The notes beneath the pieces are model-generated. The model had not been told where the DNA came from and searched no databases. It saw only the letters and a program-made list of their open reading frames with translations. From Nitrosovibrio sp. Nv6 (GTDB lineage Bacteria > Pseudomonadota > Gammaproteobacteria > Burkholderiales > Nitrosomonadaceae), in the NCBI RefSeq assembly GCF_900110495.1, contig NZ_FODX01000001.1, positions 1,054,001 through 1,118,000 of the forward strand: a stretch of DNA of 64,000 nt. Reading direction: 5' to 3'. Positions 34,626 through 41,932 of the stretch are shown here, piece by piece. A program made the translations under genes and the position numbers. Within the stretch, counting starts at the first letter, position 1. Every line of letters starts with the position of its first letter.

Positions 34626-34736
34626 TCAACACCGCTTCAGCTGCGAAATGATCAGCACAGAGCAGCCCATCTTGCGGAATGCGTCGACTATCTCAGGCTG
34701 GTTTGTGTCTACCTTGGCGGCGCGGCGGAAGGTCAT
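34626..34736 (-). pseudogene. Truncated VRR-NUC N-terminus
   Basis: 36 codons: MTFRRAAKVDTNQPEIVDAF, then RKMGCSVLIISQLKRC and a stop. This is the start of a standard phage VRR-NUC domain, cut off just before the GxGxPD active-site part. It parallels AKKDANHKEIVDAFEKLGA in the following gene. It begins with an ATGA overlap, so it is still probably translated. Confidence 0.7.
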
Positions 34737-34888
34737 CTGAATAACCCTATGATTGCCGCTGTTACAATCGCGCACGCGACGTAAGACAAACCCCTCTCTG
34801 TTGAATCGACGGCATCAATTTTGCCCAATGCTCCAGCGCACCCAGAAAGCATTACCGATAAAAGCGCGACAACGTATTTAATATTCAT
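34733..34888 (-). CDS. Small phage lipoprotein
   Basis: 51 residues, MNIKYVVALLSVMLSGCAGA with lipobox LSGC at Cys17, and a second hydrophobic segment at the end (VACAIVTAAIIGLF). GGAG lies upstream, and both ends are coupled by ATGA overlaps. It could be an entry-exclusion or envelope protein, but its role is unknown. Confidence 0.6.
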   Translation of the reverse strand: MNIKYVVALLSVMLSGCAGALGKIDAVDSTERGLSYVACAIVTAAIIGLFR

Positions 34889-35145
34889 ACCGTCAACTCC
34901 TTCTCCGCTTCCTCAACTTCTTTCAGGTCTCTGGGGCGGATGGGGAGGAGATAACGATCCTCTTGGCAATAAAGGTAGCCAAACGCCGGATGCCGATCTT
35001 TTCCTTTGTGAGAGATTAGCCACAGATCATGATGGAGCACCTGACTCAACATCGCCGACCCTATAAACTCGCCAACCTCGACAACTCTACCCAGCCATTT
35101 GCCCTCTAACACAATCGCCAAATCACCCTTCCTACATCTCAACAT
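34885..35145 (-). CDS. Conserved phage protein of unknown function
   Basis: 86 residues, MLRCRKGDLAIVLEGKWLGR followed by VVEVGEFIGS, an SH3-like beta pattern, and a C-terminal PIRPRDLKEVEEAEK. Common in phage early operons as an uncharacterised protein. Confidence 0.65.
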   Translation of the reverse strand: MLRCRKGDLAIVLEGKWLGRVVEVGEFIGSAMLSQVLHHDLWLISHKGKDRHPAFGYLYCQEDRYLLPIRPRDLKEVEEAEKELTV

Positions 35146-35317
35146 TTGCCTTCTCCTTTTTCCTAATCCGGTTCACGTCATCGATCAACTCGTTCGCCTT
35201 TGCTTTTCCGCGCTTCTGGAGCACTCCCTGGTAATAGGTATTTCTCCTTTCATCGCCCATCTTCATGACGTAGCGCGCTTCGCATTCACGGCGGTATTCT
35301 TCGGAGTCATTGGGCAA
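35132..35317 (-). CDS. Small phage protein (DUF7696-like)
   Basis: 61 residues. The pattern RRECEARYVMKMGDERRNTY followed by KRGKAKANELIDDV matches short helical phage proteins encoded beside methyltransferases. It overlaps the dcm stop by 11 bases. Confidence 0.65.
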   Translation of the reverse strand: MPNDSEEYRRECEARYVMKMGDERRNTYYQGVLQKRGKAKANELIDDVNRIRKKEKANVEM

Positions 35318-36740
35318 TCTGTTCCACCATCTGAATACGCTTGCCGATCCAGTGCATTACCGGAACCGCCATGCTGTTGCCCAACGCCTTGTATCTCGGG
35401 CCATCCGCAGCGGGTTTGCCGCGAACATCGATGAGCGTGTAGTTGCGCGGAAATCCCTGTAAAAACTCACATTCGACGGGCGTTAACCTTCTGACCGCCA
35501 TCTGGCTAAAGCCACTTCCCTCTTGTTTTTCTGAACGCTCCCAATCGTCCCCCTTCTCGCCTGCTGTGCATGTTTCCCGCAATACCCCTTCGAGTGATGT
35601 TTCCCGCTGCACCCCGGAACGGAGCACTTCTTTGCTGGATTTGCCTGCCGCATGATCCGCGCTGTTACTCCATCCACCGCTGTCCTTGCAGGCTTTCATT
35701 GTTCCAGCCACATCAACCGGCACAAGTGGCGTACCCCGCCCCGATCCATCCTCGCTTGCGTCAAAGCCTTCGTCGCGCAGGGAATGCGCGACAGGTAAAT
35801 ACGTGTCCATGTCCGCTCTATGGCTTGTATTTTCCTTTGCTCGTAACGGCCTTGCGATATAGGGCGCCTCATGGTTGCAATTCAGCGTAGGAGCCATGTC
35901 TGTAGCCATTTCCGCTCCAGCTTGGCCGGTTGCAACGCATATCAGTTTGTGTCCGTCAACGTCGTCATTGGCCTGTCCCATGTTCCGGCCGCCGCGCGCG
36001 GTGAGTGCGCCTACTATCAGCCCTCCGTCGCAGTCAAAGTCCGTCCTAAGGCCACCGCCCGCAGAGCTTCGGCTAGGGATTGTGGGAGCGACTTTCCCCG
36101 CTTTTCTGCTCGGCGCAGGATTCCCCGACAGGCTGTGGCGCTCAAAAAGTACCGGCGGTCTACTTCTCCAGTTTCCAAAATCTGCGAGAGCGAACATGCG
36201 ACGGCGCCTCTGCGGAACTCCGAACCATTGCGCATCCAGAGTTGCCCACTCGAATAACCCTCTTTCGCTCGCAGCAACTCCGGTGTTTCGCCATCCATCT
36301 GCCGGTACGCCAAATTTGATCCCAAGTATTTCTCCAACCATGGAAGCAAAGTCTCTGCCGCCGTTGCTGCTGTAGATTCCTGGTACGTTCTCGAGCAGGA
36401 CATATCTTGCGTTTGTCCATCGAACAATCCGCATTGCGTCGAAAAAAAGTCCGCTTCTCGTGTTGCTTCCGTCCTCATTTTTTAACCCTCTTCTCTTTCC
36501 TGCGATACTCAAATCCTGACAAGGGAAGCCACCAACGACCAAATCAATATGCCCAAGCCTTTCTATTTGTTCCTTGGTAATCTTGGTAATATCTCCAAGA
36601 TTTGGAACATCCGGGTAGTGATGCGCGAGCACGGCGCAAGGGAATTTCTCAATCTCGGCCACACCAGCGCATTCCCATCCAAGAGGGAGCCAGGCCATGC
36701 TTGCCGCCTCGATTCCGCTGAACAGGGACAAGAATCTCAT
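35307..36740 (-). CDS. dcm: C5-cytosine DNA methyltransferase
   Basis: 477 residues from the ATG at 36740, which overlaps the HNH gene stop (ATGA). Motif I LSLFSGIEAASM, the catalytic loop GGFPCQDLS, ENV in VLLENVPGI, QRRRRMF, and the C-terminal RRLTPVECEFLQGFP with GNSMAVPV are all present, so it should be active. It modifies phage DNA against restriction or for regulation. A segment of about 60 codons (35483-35660) between the target-recognition part and RRLTP also encodes an HNH-type zinc finger in another frame, suggesting an insertion. Confidence 0.92.
   Translation of the reverse strand: MRFLSLFSGIEAASMAWLPLGWECAGVAEIEKFPCAVLAHHYPDVPNLGDITKITKEQIERLGHIDLVVGGFPCQDLSIAGKRRGLKNEDGSNTRSGLFFDAMRIVRWTNARYVLLENVPGIYSSNGGRDFASMVGEILGIKFGVPADGWRNTGVAASERGLFEWATLDAQWFGVPQRRRRMFALADFGNWRSRPPVLFERHSLSGNPAPSRKAGKVAPTIPSRSSAGGGLRTDFDCDGGLIVGALTARGGRNMGQANDDVDGHKLICVATGQAGAEMATDMAPTLNCNHEAPYIARPLRAKENTSHRADMDTYLPVAHSLRDEGFDASEDGSGRGTPLVPVDVAGTMKACKDSGGWSNSADHAAGKSSKEVLRSGVQRETSLEGVLRETCTAGEKGDDWERSEKQEGSGFSQMAVRRLTPVECEFLQGFPRNYTLIDVRGKPAADGPRYKALGNSMAVPVMHWIGKRIQMVEQIAQ
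35483..35677 (-). other. Out-of-frame homing-endonuclease zinc finger inside dcm
   Basis: In the second frame the minus strand encodes KKCSVPGCSGKHHSKGYCGK, then HAQQARRGTIG, the C-x4-C-x(8)-C-x2-H finger common at the start of phage HNH endonucleases. The dcm frame across it reads SSKEVLRSGVQRETSLEGVL, unlike other Dcm proteins. This suggests part of an endonuclease gene was inserted without breaking the dcm frame. Confidence 0.6.
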
Positions 36741-37243
36741 TTGCCTGCCTCGTGTTCTATGCGGTGACAGTTCGGGCAAATAACCTCGCCGTTCGTAACA
36801 GTGTTTAGTCCGCCCTTGCATCTCGGGATGATGTGATGAACGTCGCAAGTGGCTTTATCCCATCCACATCGAGTGCATGAACTCCCTTTAGTCCTGCGAA
36901 CCGCATTCGCCCATGCTTTTCTGTTCTTAAAGACGGCTTCATCGGAATGAATTTGATACGTTTTTCCAGCATTCCAAACAGTTTTTGGCTTGCTAGAAAC
37001 CTCTGACCTTAAGCATCCGCAAGACTGCGTTCCTTTTCTCTCGCCAGATCGAAAGTTGTTGCTTTGGACCAAACACTTTGTCCCGCAATCGCAGATGCAT
37101 TCCCATAGCAAATGACCGTCCGATGATCGCCCAGCTTCTGAAATCACCATCAGCCGGCCATATCGTGTGCCAACTCTATTTATTGCGTTGCCTCGCTTCA
37201 CGCTGGCCGCCTCTATTCCGGAGCATACGGAGCCGTAGATCAC
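36737..37243 (-). CDS. HNH homing-type endonuclease fused to a dcm N-terminus
   Basis: 168 residues. The first 15 (MIYGSVCSGIEAASV) are the start of a phage cytosine methyltransferase. Residues about 20-80 are the AP2-like/zinc module of phage HNH enzymes (VGTRYGRLMVISEAG, WECICDCGT, CGCLRSE). The C-terminus is the HNH nuclease (CTRCG, CDVHHIIPRCKGG, VICPNCHRIEH). The GTG start is coupled to the previous gene (GTGA), as the ancestral dcm would have been. The functional dcm follows by ATGA overlap with its own copy of SGIEAAS. Confidence 0.85.
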   Translation of the reverse strand: MIYGSVCSGIEAASVKRGNAINRVGTRYGRLMVISEAGRSSDGHLLWECICDCGTKCLVQSNNFRSGERKGTQSCGCLRSEVSSKPKTVWNAGKTYQIHSDEAVFKNRKAWANAVRRTKGSSCTRCGWDKATCDVHHIIPRCKGGLNTVTNGEVICPNCHRIEHEAGK

Positions 37244-37491
37244 GCTGATTCCCCATCATGATCAAACGACCTCTTTCCGGCCACATCGAGCAACTTTTTC
37301 CACTGATCATCTGGCATCAGCCTCGTTCCTCTCATCGCGTACACGAGATCACTAATCGGCATTTCTCCCTCCATTGCATCGATGGCTTCTTTCTGAGTCC
37401 ATCCCGCAATATCCAGCACCTTCCGCACGTTCTCTGGTGTCTGGCGCATATCGGGGGAAAGCATAGATGTGGGAGCGGTTGAGTAACCCAT
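37240..37491 (-). CDS. Small phage early protein, possibly HTH-like
   Basis: 83 residues from the ATG at 37491 (TGATG overlap with the DnaB stop). The helical pattern RQTPENVRKVLDIAGWTQKE then AIDAMEGEMPISDLVYAMRG resembles a short helix-turn-helix protein; this is not certain. Confidence 0.6.
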   Translation of the reverse strand: MGYSTAPTSMLSPDMRQTPENVRKVLDIAGWTQKEAIDAMEGEMPISDLVYAMRGTRLMPDDQWKKLLDVAGKRSFDHDGESA

Positions 37492-38762
37492 CACATACCC
37501 ACCTTAAAGCCACGCTCAACGCGCGCCACTGAACGCTCTATGCGCGCCCCATCGTAATTACCAAACCTCGTAAATTCGCCCTGGAAGGTCAGCCTACAGT
37601 CGCCTATCGCGCCGTTCCTGTTCTTGCGGCAGATGATCTCGGCCGTGCCTCTCGCTTCACTCATGTCGTCATAAACCTCATCGCGATAAACAAACAGGAT
37701 TAAGTCGGCGTCCTGCTCGATCTCGCCCGAGTCGCGTAAATCCGACATTACCGGCCGCTTGTCGCCGCGCTTTTCTACTTCCCGGCTGAGTTGGGATAGC
37801 GCGATTACCGGAACGCCGAATTCCTTCGCTATTGATTTCAGTCCGCGGGAGATGCTGCCTATCTCCTGGGTGCGGTTATCGCCCTGCCCTTTCATTAGTT
37901 GCAGGTAGTCAATAACGATCAGGGATAGCCCATGCTGGCGTTTGATGCGCCGGCAGCGCGAACGGATGTGGCCGATGCTTACCGCGGGAGTGTCGTCGAT
38001 TTGCATATTTAAGCCATACAGGTGACGCACCGCTTCGCTGAGATTTGTTGTTGCAGAGTGATACTTAAGCATCCGGCTGGCGATCTGGCGTCGGCTCATT
38101 TCGAGCGAGAAAACTGCGGCGGGATCGGTCTTGGATACGGACTCAGCGATCTGTATGGCAAGGGCAGTTTTCCCCATTGAAGGCCTTCCGGCGATCAGTA
38201 CCAGGTCAGGCGCAACCATCCCGCCAATCAACCGATCAAGGTCGCGCAGCCCCGTGGATAATCCGGCATGGTCTGAATCTTCCCATTCCACGGCTTCCGC
38301 TACCGCTTCCTTGATGTGGACATAATCACGGGCAGAGTTTTGCGTATCGAGTACGGAGAGTATCTTCTGCTCAGCAGCTTCGGCAATGTCGCGCGGATTT
38401 TCGTGGGAGTCGCAAGACAGGCTTATTTCCTCTGCGCTTACCTTAAGCCTTCTCAAGATTGCGGCATTCTCGATCAGTTTGGCGTAATGCTTGATATTCG
38501 CTGATGTGGAAACGCTTTCAACCAACGTCCCGAGGTAAGGCAAGCCGCCGACTCTTTCCAGTTCGCCATGCGCTTCGAGCGCTTCGGCAATCAGGATTAT
38601 GTCCGCTGGCTTCCCGGCATCCAGCCTCGTTTGGATCGAGCGGAAAATTACCCGGTGATCTTCGCGGATAAATGAGTTGCCAGGGAAATCGGATATGCGG
38701 TCGTATGCCGAGTTGTCGCGCAGCAAGGCGCCGATTAAACTCTGTTCCGCTTCTACGCTCAC
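37491..38762 (-). CDS. dnaB: Replicative DNA helicase (DnaB family)
   Basis: 423 residues from a GTG at 38762 that overlaps the preceding stop (GTGA) and matches the family start VEAEQSLIGALL. The N-terminal domain is followed by the RecA-like core with Walker A IAGRPSMGKTALA, LSLIVIDYLQLM (Walker B) and the LSQLSREVEKR and SGEIEQDADLI motifs. It unwinds at the phage fork and probably works with the preceding replication protein as loader. Confidence 0.93.
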   Translation of the reverse strand: MSVEAEQSLIGALLRDNSAYDRISDFPGNSFIREDHRVIFRSIQTRLDAGKPADIILIAEALEAHGELERVGGLPYLGTLVESVSTSANIKHYAKLIENAAILRRLKVSAEEISLSCDSHENPRDIAEAAEQKILSVLDTQNSARDYVHIKEAVAEAVEWEDSDHAGLSTGLRDLDRLIGGMVAPDLVLIAGRPSMGKTALAIQIAESVSKTDPAAVFSLEMSRRQIASRMLKYHSATTNLSEAVRHLYGLNMQIDDTPAVSIGHIRSRCRRIKRQHGLSLIVIDYLQLMKGQGDNRTQEIGSISRGLKSIAKEFGVPVIALSQLSREVEKRGDKRPVMSDLRDSGEIEQDADLILFVYRDEVYDDMSEARGTAEIICRKNRNGAIGDCRLTFQGEFTRFGNYDGARIERSVARVERGFKVGM

Positions 38763-39448
38763 TTCCTCACCTGAAACCTTCCGACCGAATTCCGCATCCA
38801 TGTGCGCCATGCGGCATTCCAGTCAATAAATTTATTTCCGCGCGCCGTGTGGTGATCCCTGAAATGGAGGCTAATCGGCTCGAGCTGATCTTGGCTTACC
38901 CCCAGCTTGACCGCCCACTTGACCATATCCTCGGAAACAAAAAAGTCTGCAGGGAAAGGTGATTCTTTTTTCTTTTGATTCGTCTTTATGGAAACGATCT
39001 TTTCGTCTTGATTATTTGAATCAATAAGATCTGGAATGTCGGATAACTCGCTCGCGTTATTCGCCAAGTCTTTATCTACTTCTTTATCTATTTCTACTTC
39101 TAATTCTTGCTTACAAGTCGCTTGCAAGTTTTTTGTATGGTTGTCCCTATATTTCAATAGGTTAGGAATTCTGATGGTGCAATCGTTATCACAACGTTGA
39201 ACAATCATCAGGCCAACGTCAGCGCAACATTGAGCAAGAAAAATGAATTTCTTTGACGTGATGTTTGCCTGACGACCCCATCTCGACAGGCTGTAAGTGA
39301 CCTCATGACGGTCTGTCTCGTCAACGATCTCGGCTACTATTTCAAGCATCTTGAAGTAAAAGCCGTACCCTTCCAGGCCCGCTTTATCTTCAAGACGGGC
39401 TAATCTCTCGTCATTTCTGGCGGAGGATTGATGCTTAAACCACTTCAT
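38759..39448 (-). CDS. Phage replication initiation / helicase-loader-region protein
   Basis: 229 residues from the ATG at 39448 (GGGAGAG upstream). The N-terminus MKWFKHQSSARNDERLARLE then GLEGYGFYFKMLEIVAEIVD is the Lin1244/DUF4373 type winged-helix domain of phage replication proteins. The acidic linker and C-terminal DnaT/primosome-like segment (WAVKLGVSQDQLEPISLHFR ... WNAAWRTWMRN) should contact the helicase. Confidence 0.8.
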   Translation of the reverse strand: MKWFKHQSSARNDERLARLEDKAGLEGYGFYFKMLEIVAEIVDETDRHEVTYSLSRWGRQANITSKKFIFLAQCCADVGLMIVQRCDNDCTIRIPNLLKYRDNHTKNLQATCKQELEVEIDKEVDKDLANNASELSDIPDLIDSNNQDEKIVSIKTNQKKKESPFPADFFVSEDMVKWAVKLGVSQDQLEPISLHFRDHHTARGNKFIDWNAAWRTWMRNSVGRFQVRK

Positions 39449-39647
39449 GGTTTCTCTCCCGCCACGCATCGAAACCTACCGGACGAACCTCTGTCTGGTG
39501 CGCGCAATATTCATTTTTTATCCACTCCGATAAAATCGACGCCTGCTCTCTGTGGAGCGTAATAACCTTATCGAACGCGCCGTCTTGAGACTGGCTGATA
39601 AATATCAAATCGTCTTTACTGGATACTTCTAACGGGTACATCTTCAT
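39435..39647 (-). CDS. Small phage protein behind a structured leader
   Basis: 70 residues from the ATG at 39647, placed after AAGGAG with good spacing: MKMYPLEVSSKDDLIFISQS. A longer form from 39764 (108 residues) would be coupled to the previous gene, but its extra part coincides with the interleaved inverted repeats at 39671-39756. Function unknown. Confidence 0.6.
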   Translation of the reverse strand: MKMYPLEVSSKDDLIFISQSQDGAFDKVITLHREQASILSEWIKNEYCAHQTEVRPVGFDAWRERNHEVV

Positions 39648-39670
39648 TTTTGACTCCTTCAAAAATCCGG

Positions 39671-39756
39671 CTACATACCGGTACTCCCAAAAAGAAGGGC
39701 GCGCGCTGATGAGGGGAGTAATCTCACCGTTCGGGTATGTAGTTCCTAGCGCGCCC
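39671..39756 (-). ncRNA. Candidate pseudoknotted mRNA leader
   Basis: Three complementary pairs: 39671-39679 with 39734-39742 (9 bp), 39682-39688 with 39714-39720 (7 bp, nested in the first), and 39697-39704 with 39749-39756 (8 bp), the last crossing the other two. All pairs are perfect. On the minus strand the structure ends shortly before the AAGGAG of the 70-residue gene, so it could control its translation. It resembles no riboswitch I can name; a C4-type phage antisense RNA is one possibility. Confidence 0.5.
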
Positions 39757-39763
39757 ATGTTCA

Positions 39764-39877
39764 TCAACCCAATGCCTTCTTAACCTGCTTGCACCAAAAC
39801 AGGACCGCTCTACGCTTGTTCGCCGCTGTCCTGATCTTCTGTGCTGCCCGTAATGCTGGCCGGAATTTAGGTTTCAT
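39764..39877 (-). CDS. Tiny basic phage protein
   Basis: 37 residues, MKPKFRPALRAAQKIRTAAN followed by KRRAVLFWCKQVKKALG. Very basic, starting by an ATGA overlap with the gene before and ending at TGATG. It may bind nucleic acid. Confidence 0.5.
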   Translation of the reverse strand: MKPKFRPALRAAQKIRTAANKRRAVLFWCKQVKKALG

Positions 39878-40179
39878 TGCAGCGCCACCCGAACAGGATG
39901 AATATGTATCCCAGAAATAGAGCATTTGCGCGTCGTCTCAAGCCGCTCCAGGCGCCCTGCTGCGACCAGTGCATTTACCCTGGCTGATACAGTGGATAGC
40001 TCTATATCGCCGTGTAGTCGCATGTGTATCTGCTTGATTTCTCTCAAGCTAAGATTGCCGCCCCATGTATTGAGATGTGACGTAACGATGTCGCAGATAC
40101 GATCCGCCTGAGTCGCCAACTGCTTGACTGGCAATGCGCGATAAGCGGAAATACTGGTATCAGAAACTTGTGTTTTCAC
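39874..40179 (-). CDS. Phage winged-helix-like regulatory protein
   Basis: 101 residues from a GTG (GTGA overlap). ADRICDIVTSHLNTWGGNLS then LREIKQIHMRLHGDIELSTV and SARVNALVAAGRLERLETTR looks like a winged helix for DNA binding. Its role in the early operon is unknown. Confidence 0.65.
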   Translation of the reverse strand: MKTQVSDTSISAYRALPVKQLATQADRICDIVTSHLNTWGGNLSLREIKQIHMRLHGDIELSTVSARVNALVAAGRLERLETTRKCSISGIHIHPVRVALQ

Positions 40180-40487
40180 TTCCTCCCTCCCTTCTTTCCA
40201 TCAACAATCAAGCTCAGCAGTTCAGCCGCCTTCGGGTTTGTCAATAGGCTAGCCAGCCTGTTGAGAATGTCATGATTTTCCATATCGCTATTGGCCTGCT
40301 TTTGTTGCGATAATCTTTCCGTCTGAGCGCGTTTCAAATCCTCTTTTATGAGGTCTCTTATGTACCTGGAATACGGCTTGTCCAGCTCGTCAGCGCGTTT
40401 CTCGCTGCGCTTGCACAAGTCCCAGGACATTAGAATCTGCTTGGGTATGTCGTTACGGTCTTTGCGTGTTACTGGCTCCCTTGCCAT
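40176..40487 (-). CDS. Phage early protein, helical, unknown function
   Basis: 103 residues, MAREPVTRKDRNDIPKQILM, then KRADELDKPYSRYIRDLIKE, a pattern resembling RHH or plasmid-copy proteins. It has a basic C-terminus. It follows the Cro-like gene by two bases. Confidence 0.6.
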   Translation of the reverse strand: MAREPVTRKDRNDIPKQILMSWDLCKRSEKRADELDKPYSRYIRDLIKEDLKRAQTERLSQQKQANSDMENHDILNRLASLLTNPKAAELLSLIVDGKKGGRK

Positions 40488-40489
40488 GC

Positions 40490-40714
40490 TTAGGCAACCG
40501 CGGGGGCTTTGGTATCGGCGGCAAGCAGTTGGTTATGATTTACACGGTCAAAGTATTCCTTGTGGTTCAGTAAAACCCTTGAGGGGATGCCGCGACTCTT
40601 CCAATTGTTGACTCTCTGGACCCCGTTTTCGGGGCTGAAGTTGAGGTCGCGGGCTACCTGAGCAGAGCCGCCAAGGGAGTTAATGATTTGTGCGTATTTA
40701 TTGAATTTTTTCAT
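40490..40714 (-). CDS. cro: Cro-like transcriptional regulator
   Basis: 74 residues from the ATG at 40714. KYAQIINSLGGSAQVARDLN followed by VQRVNNWKSRGIPSRVLL is a YdaS/Cro-type helix-turn-helix. It is the first gene of the leftward operon, divergent from the repressor. It should bind the repeats at 40730-40764. Confidence 0.8.
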   Translation of the reverse strand: MKKFNKYAQIINSLGGSAQVARDLNFSPENGVQRVNNWKSRGIPSRVLLNHKEYFDRVNHNQLLAADTKAPAVA

Positions 40715-40724
40715 AGTGTGAATA

Positions 40725-40752
40725 ATTATAAACAATATGTGTAGTTTGTCAA
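40725..40752 (-). promoter_or_regulatory. Leftward early promoter (PR-like)
   Basis: On the minus strand TTGACA, 16 bases, TATAAT, nearly consensus. It drives the Cro-like and replication genes. Both operator copies overlap it, so repressor binding would block polymerase. Confidence 0.85.
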
Positions 40753-40764
40753 ACAATATGTGTA
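40730..40764. promoter_or_regulatory. Paired operator repeats between cro and repressor
   Basis: Two identical 14-base copies of AAACAATATGTGTA (40730-40743 and 40751-40764), 21 bases centre to centre, two helical turns. The related sequence CTACACAT lies near 42744 next to the rightward promoter, as expected for a shared repressor. Confidence 0.75.
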
Positions 40765-40799
40765 ACATGGCCATGCTTCCATTGCATAAACTAAACAAA

Positions 40800-41279
40800 A
40801 TGGAAGATAGCTATACGCGCCTGCTAAGGGCAGCGAAAGAACTGGATAAGGGCGATAACCCGGCTGAGGTTGCCCGCCTGCTCGGAATATCGGACCAAAC
40901 CATCCAAAACTGGAAAACCAGGGGGGTGCCGAACAGCAAGCTGGTCAAGATTGAAGAGAAGATCGGAGTTTTACCGAAGTGGATAGCGACAGGGCGTGGA
41001 GAAATGACAAAACCCACAAGCATCCAGGCCGACTCTTCTCTCACCAAGGAACAGAGGCAAATGCTTTCGTTGATGAGCCGGATCGACAAAGATGCGCGGG
41101 ACGCTCTGCTGAAAGTGGGAGAACTATTGTCCAGGCCGTTCGAGCGCCGGAAAAAAGATGTGGAGCATAATCCAAAGCGGCGGATGGGAGAGGAAGCCTA
41201 CGGTGACGCTGTCGATTCAAGTGCGTTCACATATTCAGAAGACGAACCCAAGCAATTAGAGAAGAGGAAACAAAAATGA
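40800..41279 (+). CDS. Prophage repressor (CI-like, HTH)
   Basis: 159 residues from the ATG at 40800. LDKGDNPAEVARLLGISDQT then IQNWKTRGVPNSKLVKIEEK is a CI-type helix-turn-helix DNA-binding domain. The rest is a short helical region (LMSRIDKDARDALLKVGELL) without the Ser-Lys S24/LexA protease domain, so SOS self-cleavage is unlikely. No clear ribosome site: possibly leaderless, as for several CI genes. Confidence 0.8.
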   Translation: MEDSYTRLLRAAKELDKGDNPAEVARLLGISDQTIQNWKTRGVPNSKLVKIEEKIGVLPKWIATGRGEMTKPTSIQADSSLTKEQRQMLSLMSRIDKDARDALLKVGELLSRPFERRKKDVEHNPKRRMGEEAYGDAVDSSAFTYSEDEPKQLEKRKQK

Positions 41280-41521
41280 CAGGACCATTTAAATTCGTCG
41301 CAAGCCCTATTTCCCATGATACTGTTGAAGCTTTAGAAATGTTGCTGGACGGGGCAAGGCGCGGGGATGTTAGCGGGCTTGCATACACATTCACTGACAA
41401 GAAAAAAAAGTACAGGGCTAATACAACCGGCCTCTTGTATGAGAGCCCGGCGTTTGCGATAGGCACTGTTGTAGTCCTGTTGTATCGCCTGGTGATGAGG
41501 GCTATCGGAAGGGAAAAGTAG
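41276..41521 (+). CDS. Small phage protein in the repressor operon
   Basis: 81 residues, MTGPFKFVASPISHDTVEAL then LLDGARRGDVSGLAYTF, with a C-terminal hydrophobic helix. Similar short proteins accompany phage repressors. It overlaps the repressor stop by four bases. Confidence 0.65.
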   Translation: MTGPFKFVASPISHDTVEALEMLLDGARRGDVSGLAYTFTDKKKKYRANTTGLLYESPAFAIGTVVVLLYRLVMRAIGREK

Positions 41522-41596
41522 TACCTAAGTCCAATATCCCATGCGCGAAGAATATATAAAAATCGCGGAGTCAATAATTTGCAAAGGGAGAGGGAA

Positions 41597-41881
41597 TTGA
41601 AAAAAAAGATAGCTATTTTACTCGTACTAGCTCTATCGGGTTGTGCCGCTATGTACGAAAAAAAGCTCGCTTCATTCAAAGGGGCTACTGAGTCGGAGCT
41701 AATTCGATCCTGGGGTGCGCCGCATCGCGCGTACGAATCCGATGGACGAAAGTTCTTGACGTATCAATCTTCCCGTGTGGCTGCTTACAGAGGAATGGCT
41801 GCTAGTTACTCGTGCCAAACTACGTTTGAACTTGAGAATGGTCTCGTGGTTTCCACAAACTTCACAGGCAACGACTGTTGA
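41597..41881 (+). CDS. Predicted lipoprotein expressed from the prophage
   Basis: 94 residues from a TTG at 41597 behind GGGAGAGGGAA. MKKKIAILLVLALSGCAAMY has lipobox LSGC. The mature part (ATESELIRSWGAPHRAYESD) is a small beta-rich domain of a kind found in several prophage and bacterial lipoproteins. In the repressor operon, so probably made by lysogens; a superinfection-exclusion role is possible but untested. Confidence 0.65.
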   Translation: MKKKIAILLVLALSGCAAMYEKKLASFKGATESELIRSWGAPHRAYESDGRKFLTYQSSRVAAYRGMAASYSCQTTFELENGLVVSTNFTGNDC

Positions 41882-41932
41882 TTTAGGTGTCACCCATGCT
41901 CCGCCTTGGGAATGGAGAAAAATGAGGTAGCA

